NCBI GenBank assembly: GCA_947463285.1
Contig: CANHTV010000142.1
Span: forward strand, 1 to 8,202
Origin: Verrucomicrobiaceae bacterium
GTDB taxonomy: Bacteria; Verrucomicrobiota; Verrucomicrobiia; Verrucomicrobiales; Verrucomicrobiaceae
Length of the DNA: 8,202 bases
Direction of reading: 5' to 3'
The notes under the pieces: model-generated
The model's database searches: none
What the model saw: the letters and a program-made list of their open reading frames with translations, nothing else
What the model was told of the DNA's origin: nothing
Shown here: positions 1 through 7,259 of the stretch, in pieces
Position numbering within the stretch: position 1 is the first letter of the stretch
How the letters are laid out: each line of letters opens with the position of its first letter
Position numbers and translations under genes: made by a program

Positions 1-557
1 AGGCCAAACTCCGCCATAAGATCAGGCACCGTCACGGCGGGCACATCGCTGCCTTTATGGTGCTGCCCGGCCACATCCACCCGGCTCGCCACCGCCGCCC
101 AGGTCTTGGCGATGCGCAGCGTGCCCGGTTCCTTCCACAGCGCCCGCCGGAGACAGGTCACCTGCGGATCTTGGGTGAAGTTCAGGTCTAACACCGCGAA
201 GTTATCAGGATCAGCCTCGATGGCATAAATCTTCGCCTCAGGGTGAAAATGCCGCAGGCGAAAGGTCGAGTCCCCAATGTTCGCCCCCGCATCCAGGATC
301 ACCTTCACCGGCGGCCCATAAACATCCACGATGCGATAGTTTTCCATGTAGAACATCGCGAAGATATTCAGGTCCGTTTTTGAGCGGAAATAAAACGGCC
401 GCTCCTTCATCCGCCGGATCGGCACATGGCTGAGGTAGTCTCCCGAATGGAAACGAGGAAACACCAGCAGCTTCAGCGCGCCGAAGAAACCAAAATGCCA
501 TATCGCCGCGATGAAGCGCTGCGCGAAGGCCAGACAACGATGAAAGAACTGCCACAT
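1..557 (-). CDS. FkbM family SAM-dependent methyltransferase (partial, C-terminus beyond left edge)
   Basis: An open frame reads from ATG at 557 to the left edge without a stop (about 185 codons), so the 3' end is missing. About residues 86-97 read VILDAGANIGDS, the class I methyltransferase glycine-rich SAM-binding loop in the form typical of FkbM proteins (Methyltransf_21). It is followed at about 113-119 by IEADPDN, the acidic residue after strand 2 that contacts the SAM ribose. Family members O-methylate sugars, polyketides or other small molecules; the substrate here cannot be read from sequence. The first 35 residues are hydrophobic and aromatic (MWQFFHRC, then FIAAIWHFGFFGALKLLVF), perhaps a membrane-associating helix. 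The gene starts 3 nt after the EVE stop codon in the same frame, so it is probably cotranslated with it. No good Shine-Dalgarno is seen. The family call is strong; the role is unknown. Confidence 0.85.
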   Translation of the reverse strand, partial: MWQFFHRCLAFAQRFIAAIWHFGFFGALKLLVFPRFHSGDYLSHVPIRRMKERPFYFRSKTDLNIFAMFYMENYRIVDVYGPPVKVILDAGANIGDSTFRLRHFHPEAKIYAIEADPDNFAVLDLNFTQDPQVTCLRRALWKEPGTLRIAKTWAAVASRVDVAGQHHKGSDVPAVTVPDLMAEFG

Positions 558-560
558 AAC

Positions 561-1025
561 TCAGAGACCACCCATCTCGCAAATACGGTGCCAATGTCTC
601 TCCTCTACCGAAGTGATGGAAAGTCGGTTGCCACGACGCAGGATCAGCATGTCCGCCAGCTCAGGCTCAGCGCGCAGCATGTCGAGCGTGACGAAGGTCT
701 TGAAGTCCGCCTCCCACTTCACATCCACCATCAGCCAGCGCGGTTCCTCGCGCTTGCTGCCTGCGTCAAAGTATTCAGACGAGAGATCAAACTGCGTGTG
801 ATCCGGGTAGGCCTCTTTGACGATTTTGACAAGGCCCGCGATGCCCGGCACGGAGCAGCTTGAGTGATAAAAGAACCCCAGGTCCCCCACCGCCATCTGG
901 TCCCGCATCATGTTCCGCACCTGATAATTGCGCACCCCATTCCAAGGCTCCGTCTTCCTCGGACGCGCCTTTAGGTGGTCGAAAGAAAAGACATCAGGTT
1001 CAGATTTGAGCAGCCAGTGTGACAT
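561..1025 (-). CDS. EVE domain-containing protein (THYN1/YTH-PUA-like fold)
   Basis: This 154-residue protein is essentially a single EVE domain. Family hallmarks are visible in order: WLLKSEP at residues 4-10, W28-N-G-V-R-N-Y-Q-V-R-N, GDLGFFYHSSC at about 47-57, GIAGLVKIVKEAYPD at about 61-75, PRWLMVDV, and LILRRGNRLSIT near 128-138. EVE domains belong to the PUA-like superfamily and are thought to recognise modified bases in DNA or RNA; the ligand here is not known. The start at 1025 (MSHWLLKSEP) is preferred because it matches the usual family N-terminus. An upstream in-frame ATG at 1085 would add 20 residues of low-complexity sequence and overlap the recQ promoter region. Neither start has a convincing Shine-Dalgarno. 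The gene is divergent from recQ and directly upstream of the FkbM methyltransferase gene, probably in one operon. Confidence 0.92.
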   Translation of the reverse strand: MSHWLLKSEPDVFSFDHLKARPRKTEPWNGVRNYQVRNMMRDQMAVGDLGFFYHSSCSVPGIAGLVKIVKEAYPDHTQFDLSSEYFDAGSKREEPRWLMVDVKWEADFKTFVTLDMLRAEPELADMLILRRGNRLSITSVEERHWHRICEMGGL

Positions 1026-1069
1026 GGAGAAGGGATGGCACGGGAGGCGCGGAAAGGGAATGCTGAATT

Positions 1070-1078
1070 TGCTAGAAT
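1070..1078 (+). promoter_or_regulatory. Probable extended -10 promoter element of recQ
   Basis: TGCTAGAAT is an extended -10 (TGn plus TAGAAT, five of six matches to TATAAT). The best -35 position (about 1050-1055, CGGAAA) is poor, as is common for extended -10 promoters. Transcription would begin near 1084-1086, leaving a leader of only about 8-10 nt before the recQ ATG at 1094. Prediction from sequence only. Confidence 0.45.
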
Positions 1079-1093
1079 GTGCCATAAAAGGAG

Positions 1094-3037
<1,944 letters not shown>

Positions 3038-3141
3038 AGCAAAAGAAAGTTTGCACGCGCTAGGTCGTACCTGTTAGCCTCGCAAATCTCGCCTGCCTTG
3101 AGCAGCCGAACTCATTGCCCTCAGAGCTCAAAATCCTTGCC

Positions 3142-4686
3142 ATGAATACAACCCAAACCTCCCGCCGCACCTTTTTGCGCGGAACCGTCGCCGGCGCTGC
3201 CGGTCTCGCCACCCTGCCTTCCTGGGCAGCACCTCTTGGAGCCAACAGTGATGTTCGCGTCGCCGTCATTGGTTTCAAATCCCGTGGTTCAGGCCACATC
3301 AGCAGCCTGCTGAAGATCCCAGGCGTGCGCCTCGTGGCTCTCTGCGATGTGGATAGCGCTGTGCTGGAAAAGCATGTGGCTGATCTGGCCAAGAAGGACA
3401 TCAAGGTGAAGGCCTACAAAGACTTCCGCGAGTGCTGCGCTGATCCAGACATCGACGCTATCACCATCGCCACGCCAAACCACACACACACGCTCATCGG
3501 CATGACCGCCATCGCCAATGGCAAACACGTGTATGTCGAGAAGCCCGTCTCCCATAACATCTGGGAAGGCCGCAAGCTCGTGGAAGCTTCACTCGTCGCA
3601 GCCAAGAAGGGCCTCGTCGTCCAGCACGGTATGCAGCGCCGCTCCGACCTCGGTTGGGCCGCCGCCATGGAGTATGTGAAAAGCGGCAAGATCGGTAAAG
3701 TCACCCTCAGCCGTGGCATCAACTACAAAGCCCGCAAGAGCATCGGCAAGATCGCCGCTCCAATCTCCCCTGACGCCAATGGTTTGCTGCAACCCGGCAC
3801 CGTCACTGACGCCAGCGGCAAAGGCCTCGCAGGCACCATTGATTACAAGCTCTGGAGCGGACCTCGCGGCATTCTTCCTGTCCACCGCACCCAGTTTCAC
3901 TATGACTGGCACTGGCAATGGGCCTACGGCAATGGCGACATCGGCAACCAAGGCCCACATCAGCTTGACGTCGCCCGCTGGGCGCTCGGCAATCCTGATC
4001 AGTTGCCAAAACGCGTCATGAGCTTCGGCGGACGCTGGGGTTACCAGGACGATGGCGAAACCGCCAACAACCAGATGGCCTTCTATGAATTCAACGAAGG
4101 CGCACCTTTACTGTTCGACAACCGCGGCCTGCCGATGAAGGACATGAACTGGACCAAAGGCTACGAGCCCGTCTATCGCATCAACGGCAAGACCTCTGCT
4201 CCTCGTATCGGTAACGTCATCCATTGTGAAGGTGGTTTCATCGCAGAAGCCAAGGCCTATGACAACGACGGCAAAACCATCGAGAAGTTTGACAACTTCC
4301 AGGACGGCCCGGACCACATGAAGAACTTCATCGACTCCGTGCGCGCCGGTAAGATCACCAAGGACGTCCTCAACGTCGCCCACGGTCATCACGCCGCCGC
4401 CCTGGCCCACATGGCCAACGTTTCCTACCGTCTCGGCAAAAAAATCAGCAACAACGAGATCAAAGAGCGCCTCAGCGGCAACAAAGCAGCTCAGGAAACC
4501 TTCGATCACTTCGTGCAAAACCTCGTGGACAACAAGATCGACATGAACGCCGAGCACGCCTCCTGCGGCCCAATGCTTGAGTTTGATCCAGTTTCCGAGA
4601 AGTTCATCGGTGAGTTCGCTGAAGAAGCGAACAAGCTCGCCACAGAAGAATACGTCGCCGGTTTTGAGCTGCCAAACATCAGCTAA
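3142..4686 (+). CDS. Tat-exported Gfo/Idh/MocA family oxidoreductase
   Basis: This 514-residue protein is predicted to be an NAD(P)-dependent oxidoreductase acting on a sugar, inositol or related polyol. The N-terminus carries a twin-arginine signal (SRRTFLRG at 7-14, hydrophobic stretch to about 25, likely cleavage after the PSWA at 26-29), so it is folded in the cytoplasm and exported to the periplasm. A Rossmann fold follows: strand RVAVIGFKSRGSGH (39-52, glycine-rich turn), acidic LCDVD (67-71), ATPNHTH (110-116) and the family EKP motif at 133-135. The C-terminal substrate domain includes GDIGNQGPHQLDVARW (265-280), with H273 and D276 in the usual catalytic neighbourhood. ATG 3142 is chosen over an in-frame TTG at 3115 because the Tat motif then sits close to the N-terminus; no strong Shine-Dalgarno precedes either. 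The gene stands alone and ends in an intrinsic terminator. It strongly prefers C-ending codons, unlike recQ. The substrate is unknown; such genes are expanded in Verrucomicrobiota and Planctomycetota. Confidence 0.93.
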   Translation: MNTTQTSRRTFLRGTVAGAAGLATLPSWAAPLGANSDVRVAVIGFKSRGSGHISSLLKIPGVRLVALCDVDSAVLEKHVADLAKKDIKVKAYKDFRECCADPDIDAITIATPNHTHTLIGMTAIANGKHVYVEKPVSHNIWEGRKLVEASLVAAKKGLVVQHGMQRRSDLGWAAAMEYVKSGKIGKVTLSRGINYKARKSIGKIAAPISPDANGLLQPGTVTDASGKGLAGTIDYKLWSGPRGILPVHRTQFHYDWHWQWAYGNGDIGNQGPHQLDVARWALGNPDQLPKRVMSFGGRWGYQDDGETANNQMAFYEFNEGAPLLFDNRGLPMKDMNWTKGYEPVYRINGKTSAPRIGNVIHCEGGFIAEAKAYDNDGKTIEKFDNFQDGPDHMKNFIDSVRAGKITKDVLNVAHGHHAAALAHMANVSYRLGKKISNNEIKERLSGNKAAQETFDHFVQNLVDNKIDMNAEHASCGPMLEFDPVSEKFIGEFAEEANKLATEEYVAGFELPNIS

Positions 4687-4713
4687 GCCCCGCGCCAATT
4701 ACTATCAAATCAG

Positions 4714-4745
4714 CCCCGTGTCGTCAAAAGCGGCACGGGGTTTTT
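4714..4745 (+). terminator. Rho-independent terminator of the Gfo/Idh/MocA gene
   Basis: A 10-bp stem pairs CCCCGTGTCG (4714-4723) with CGGCACGGGG (4731-4740) with one T-G wobble. The loop is 7 nt (TCAAAAG), and five T residues follow at once (4741-4745). It lies 28 bp after the stop codon at 4686. This is a textbook intrinsic terminator and isolates the oxidoreductase gene from tRNA-His downstream. Confidence 0.93.
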
Positions 4746-4870
4746 CATGCTTGAAGAACAAGATTGACGATTAAAGACCTCATTCATCATTTTTCTCGCA
4801 TGTCCTCTGCCATTAAGCAATAACAGCTACCCCATGACCGCTTTAGCTTTTCAGCCAAGCCGCATCAAAA

Positions 4871-4888
4871 AGAGGTTTCGAGAGGTTT
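4871..4888. repeat. Tandem short direct repeat AGAGGTTT x2, 10-bp period
   Basis: AGAGGTTT occurs at 4871-4878 and again at 4881-4888. The two copies are one helical turn apart and about 90-110 bp upstream of tRNA-His. This spacing could suit a DNA-binding protein, but two 8-mers are weak evidence and chance is quite possible. Confidence 0.35.
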
Positions 4889-4959
4889 AGAAATTTGCTC
4901 TCCAGACTCTGCGGTTTTGATTCCAAGAAAAAAGCACTGGCGCTGCGGTCACCATGCAT

Positions 4960-4965
4960 TACTAT
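4960..4965 (+). promoter_or_regulatory. Candidate -10 box for tRNA-His
   Basis: TACTAT (four of six matches to TATAAT) lies 14 bp before the mature tRNA 5' end at 4980. It is followed by the very GC-rich stretch CGCCCCC, a discriminator type typical of stringently controlled stable-RNA promoters. The -35 region (about 4936-4942) is a poor match, so this is only a candidate. Confidence 0.4.
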
Positions 4966-4979
4966 CGCCCCCACTAGAT

Positions 4980-5055
4980 GGTGGTCGTAGCTCAATGGTA
5001 GAGCTCCAGATTGTGATTCTGGTTGTTGCGGGTTCGAGCCCCGTCGATCACCCCA
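4980..5055 (+). tRNA. tRNA-His (anticodon GTG)
   Basis: A full cloverleaf can be folded. The acceptor stem is GTGGTCG (4981-4987) with CGATCAC (5045-5051), one wobble pair. The D arm is GCTC...GAGC. The anticodon stem is CCAGA/TCTGG (5006-5010, 5018-5022) with loop TTGTGAT and anticodon GTG at 5013-5015. The T arm is GCGGG-TTCGAGC-CCCGT (5028-5044). The extra 5' G(-1) that identifies histidine tRNAs is encoded at 4980 and faces discriminator C at 5052. The 3' CCA is genomically encoded (5053-5055). No terminator follows, so the primary transcript may run on into rnc. Confidence 0.97.
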
Positions 5056-5064
5056 CCTTTGCTT

Positions 5065-5081
5065 CATTCCAAAATGGAATG
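5065..5081 (+). repeat. Perfect hairpin between tRNA-His and rnc
   Basis: CATTCCA (5065-5071) and TGGAATG (5075-5081) form a perfect 7-bp stem with a 3-nt AAA loop. It starts 10 nt after the tRNA CCA end and lies about 56 nt before the rnc start. There is no T-tract, so it is not a standard terminator. It could serve tRNA 3' processing, protection of the rnc leader, or nothing. Confidence 0.5.
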
Positions 5082-5127
5082 CCTCACAAACAGCATTGGT
5101 TGCACGTTGTCGATGTGACTTCACTAT

Positions 5128-5131
5128 GAGG
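5128..5131 (+). promoter_or_regulatory. Ribosome binding site of rnc
   Basis: GAGG lies 5 nt upstream of the ATG at 5137. It is one of the few well-placed Shine-Dalgarno sequences in this window and fixes the rnc start. Confidence 0.65.
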
Positions 5132-5136
5132 CATCC

Positions 5137-5880
5137 ATGGAACTCCTCGAATCCGTCATCAGCTACACCTTCCGTGACCGCGCTCTTTTGGTCGAGTCTC
5201 TCACGCACGGTAGCCTCGGTTATGAAAACCAGCGCACGCAGCCGGACAATCAGCGCCTGGAATTCCTCGGAGATGCGGTGATCCAGCTGATCCTTTCGGA
5301 GATGCTTTATCTTCAGTACCCTGAGGCGGATGAGGGCTTGCTGACAAAGGTTCGCGCCCAGTTGGTCTCCACGAAGGCCCTGGCACAGATCGCCAGAAAG
5401 ATCCAACTCGGCGGCTACCTGCTGATGGGGCGAGGTGAAGAGACCAGCGGCGGCCGTGAACGTGACTCCACTTTGGCAGATGCTCTCGAATCCTTGGCAG
5501 GTGCCATTTATCTCGACGGAGGCATGATCGCGGCCCAAGAAGTGGCTAGAAAGCTGTTTCAGCAGCAGCTCGCTGAACTCGGCAGCGCTCCGGCAGAGCA
5601 GAATCCAAAAGGTCAGCTTCAAGAGATACTGCAAGCCATCAGCCCGCAATCACCCAGCTACCGCATTTTGGATGAAAGCGGGCCGGATCACGCCAAATCC
5701 TTCGTCGCCCAAGTAGCATGGAATGGCATGGAACTCGGGCGCGGACTGGGGCGCAGCAAAAAGGAAGCGGAAGTCGAGGCTGCGCGAACCGCCTTGGAAT
5801 CTTCTCTCTTTCGGGAGCGTCTGGCTGCCATGATGCCGGATACTAAAGCCACTAAAAATCCTGTGAAAGTCTGTGAGTAA
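5137..5880 (+). CDS. rnc: Ribonuclease III
   Basis: This 247-residue enzyme cleaves double-stranded RNA in rRNA processing and mRNA turnover, acting as a cytoplasmic homodimer with Mg2+. The RNase III signature NQRLEFLGDAV is at 38-48. Catalytic acidic residues are E42 and D46, and the second pair D115 and E118 lies in LADALESLAGAIYLDGG. A double-stranded RNA-binding domain fills about 156-222: NPKGQLQEIL at its start, SFVAQVAWNG in the sheet, and SKKEAEVEAARTAL in the last helix, whose KK would contact the RNA backbone. Domain order and length are normal for bacterial RNase III (about 220-250). A well-placed GAGG supports the start. The gene follows tRNA-His by 81 bp with no terminator between, so partial cotranscription is plausible. 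The last 20 residues are an unconserved polar tail. Confidence 0.97.
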   Translation: MELLESVISYTFRDRALLVESLTHGSLGYENQRTQPDNQRLEFLGDAVIQLILSEMLYLQYPEADEGLLTKVRAQLVSTKALAQIARKIQLGGYLLMGRGEETSGGRERDSTLADALESLAGAIYLDGGMIAAQEVARKLFQQQLAELGSAPAEQNPKGQLQEILQAISPQSPSYRILDESGPDHAKSFVAQVAWNGMELGRGLGRSKKEAEVEAARTALESSLFRERLAAMMPDTKATKNPVKVCE

Positions 5881-5881
5881 A

Positions 5882-5939
5882 GCAGCCAATAACTCACTCA
5901 TCTCTGAGAAGAAGCTGCAAAAACGCGACTTATTGCTGC
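5882..5939 (+). repeat. Bulged inverted repeat directly after the rnc stop codon
   Basis: GCAGCCAATAA (5882-5892) can pair with TTATTGCTGC (5930-5939) over 10 bp with a single bulged C. The 37-nt loop itself contains CTCA/TGAG pairing potential. It starts one base after the rnc TAA. No T-tract follows, so it would not be a standard intrinsic terminator; it may stabilise the mRNA 3' end or mark a factor-dependent end. Confidence 0.45.
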
Positions 5940-5953
5940 AGACGCACAGACTA

Positions 5954-5976
5954 TACCCATTATTGTACCCATTTTG
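5954..5976. repeat. Tandem direct repeat TACCCATT, 12-bp period
   Basis: TACCCATTATTG (5954-5965) is followed at once by TACCCATTTTG (5966-5976), two nearly identical adjacent units. This may be a binding site upstream of aroC, or a simple local duplication. Confidence 0.5.
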
Positions 5977-6053
5977 AAAGCTGTGGAACCCCTACATTTA
6001 GAGGCAGGAACATGCTTATTGCAGTTATGCCCACCCTATACGGATAAGGAGGA

Positions 6054-6083
6054 TTGACTGGCGAATCATTATCCAATCATAAG
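6054..6083 (+). promoter_or_regulatory. Candidate sigma-70-type promoter of aroC
   Basis: TTGACT (6054-6059, five of six matches to TTGACA) and CATAAG (6078-6083, four of six matches to TATAAT) are separated by 18 bp. Transcription would start near 6090, giving a leader of about 75 nt before the aroC ATG at 6165. This is the best promoter-like pair found in the spacer, but it is untested. Confidence 0.45.
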
Positions 6084-6164
6084 GGCTGTGTGAAAGCGTA
6101 ATAACCTTTCAGGAACTCTGAGCATTTGCACATCACCAGAGGCCCGCCATCATACCGTCCTTTT

Positions 6165-7250
6165 ATGTCTAGCAGCCTTGGCACACTCTTCCGCATCAGC
6201 ACTTGGGGCGAATCTCACGGTCCCGGCGTGGGCGTGGTCATTGATGGCTGCCCGCCACGCATACCGCTGTGTGTTGAGGACATCCAAAAGGAACTGGACC
6301 GCCGCCGCCCTGGTCAAAGCAAGATCGTCACACCGCGCAAAGAAGACGACAAAGCCGAGATTCTCTCAGGCGTGCTTGATGGCCTGACTCTGGGCACACC
6401 GATTGGGCTTTTCGTGCGCAATACAGACCAGCGGCCCTCAGCTTACACGGAGATGGCACAGGCCTACCGTCCAAGTCATGCTGACTACACCTATGACGCG
6501 AAGTACGGCATTCGTGCGATTTCTGGCGGGGGCCGCTCCAGCGCCCGTGAAACGATCGGTCGTGTCGCAGCAGGAGCCATTGCCCGAAAGGTCCTCCAGC
6601 AGAGTCTCAGCGGCTATGAATGCCTGGCTTATGTGAAAACCATCAAGGACATCGAAGCCATGGTGCCGCCGTCTGCCGAACTCACCCCTGAACGCATCGA
6701 GTCCAACATCGTTCGCACCTGCGATCCTGAAGCAGCCGAGCGTATGATCAGCCTCATTGAGAAGGTTCGTAGTGAGGGCAATAGTGTCGGTGGTGTGGTG
6801 GAGTGTGTCGTGCGTGGTGTACCTCCAGGTCTGGGTGAACCCGTCTTTGACAAGCTGGAAGCTGATCTGGCCAAAGCCATGCTCAGTCTGCCTGCGACGA
6901 AAGGTTTTGAAATCGGCAGCGGCTTTGCTGGCACTTTCATGACCGGTCTGGAGCACAATGATGAATTTTATATGGATGGCGCAAACGTCCGTACCCGCAG
7001 CAATCGCAGCGGCGGCATCCAGGGTGGTATCAGCAATGGCGAAGAGATCGTCTTCCGTGTTGCCTTTAAACCTACTGCTACCGTGCTGCGTGAGCAGAAA
7101 ACCGTGACCAACACAGGAGAGGATACCACTCTCTCTGCCCGCGGTCGCCACGATGCCTGTGTGCTGCCCCGTGCTGTCCCAATGGTCGAAGCTATGGTGC
7201 ATCTGGTGCTGGCGGATCATTTCCTGCGCCAGCGCGCTCAGAACGGCTAG
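6165..7250 (+). CDS. aroC: Chorismate synthase
   Basis: This 361-residue enzyme (EC 4.2.3.5) converts 5-enolpyruvylshikimate-3-phosphate to chorismate using reduced FMN, the last step of the shikimate pathway and the source of Phe, Tyr, Trp and folate precursors. All family signatures are present: GESHG with its catalytic His at 15-19, RRRPGQS (46-52), RPSHADYTY (102-110) with the second conserved His at 105, GGGRSSARET (121-130), and near the end RHDACVLPRAVPMVEAM (328-344). Length matches normal bacterial AroC (about 350-390). ATG 6165 is chosen because MSSSLGTLFRISTWGESHG matches the usual N-terminus; an in-frame TTG at 6126 would add 13 unconserved residues. Neither has a good Shine-Dalgarno. 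The residue before GESHG is Trp where Phe is usual, a mild substitution. The gene is monocistronic in this view and convergent with the Tas-like gene. Confidence 0.97.
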   Translation: MSSSLGTLFRISTWGESHGPGVGVVIDGCPPRIPLCVEDIQKELDRRRPGQSKIVTPRKEDDKAEILSGVLDGLTLGTPIGLFVRNTDQRPSAYTEMAQAYRPSHADYTYDAKYGIRAISGGGRSSARETIGRVAAGAIARKVLQQSLSGYECLAYVKTIKDIEAMVPPSAELTPERIESNIVRTCDPEAAERMISLIEKVRSEGNSVGGVVECVVRGVPPGLGEPVFDKLEADLAKAMLSLPATKGFEIGSGFAGTFMTGLEHNDEFYMDGANVRTRSNRSGGIQGGISNGEEIVFRVAFKPTATVLREQKTVTNTGEDTTLSARGRHDACVLPRAVPMVEAMVHLVLADHFLRQRAQNG

Positions 7251-7259
7251 AAAGTGGGC

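Larger units (their letters stand above)
4746..4979. other. Non-coding spacer before tRNA-His
   Basis: This stretch of about 234 bases shows no convincing gene. A short frame at 4834-4890 (18 codons, MTALAFQPSR...) has no clear ribosome binding site and is not called. The stretch contains a 10-bp-period direct repeat (4871-4888) and, at its right end, the presumed tRNA-His promoter. A long minus-strand open frame across this area is an antisense shadow of the tRNA and rnc. Confidence 0.6.
5881..6164. other. AT-richer intergenic spacer between rnc and aroC
   Basis: This stretch of about 284 bases has no convincing protein gene and is visibly more AT-rich than its neighbours. It holds an inverted repeat just after the rnc stop (5882-5939), a 12-bp tandem repeat (5954-5976), an 8-base direct repeat CTTATTGC (5929-5936 and 6015-6022), an unused perfect Shine-Dalgarno-like AAGGAGG (6046-6052), and a candidate aroC promoter. 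Very short frames exist at 6012-6047 and 6054-6101 but are too short to call as genes. Confidence 0.6.

Noticed and set aside
238..594. Minus-strand frame of 118 codons at the left end
   Set aside because: An alternative frame of the FkbM gene; the frame from ATG 557 carries the SAM-binding motif and is open to the edge, so that one is real.
3115..3141. Upstream TTG start for the Gfo/Idh/MocA gene
   Set aside because: It would push the twin-arginine motif 9 residues further in and has no Shine-Dalgarno; the ATG at 3142 gives a normal Tat signal.
4108..4698. Minus-strand open frame of 196 codons
   Set aside because: Antisense to the oxidoreductase; Val/Asp/Leu-rich composition typical of antisense frames in GC-rich genes.
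4764..4792. TTGACG as a -35 box after the terminator
   Set aside because: The matching -10 at 17 bp (TCATTT) is poor and no gene begins nearby, so it was not called as a promoter.
4834..4890. 18-codon frame starting ATG upstream of tRNA-His
   Set aside because: Too short, no ribosome binding site, no recognisable sequence; more likely chance.
4843..5649. Long minus-strand open frame of 268 codons
   Set aside because: It lies antisense to rnc and tRNA-His. Part of its translation (RRGSNPQQPESQSGALPLSYDHH-like) is the known antisense-tRNA artefact, and no domain is recognisable.
6438..7220. Minus-strand open frame of 260 codons
   Set aside because: Fully antisense within aroC, whose protein matches chorismate synthase end to end; the antisense product has no recognisable features.
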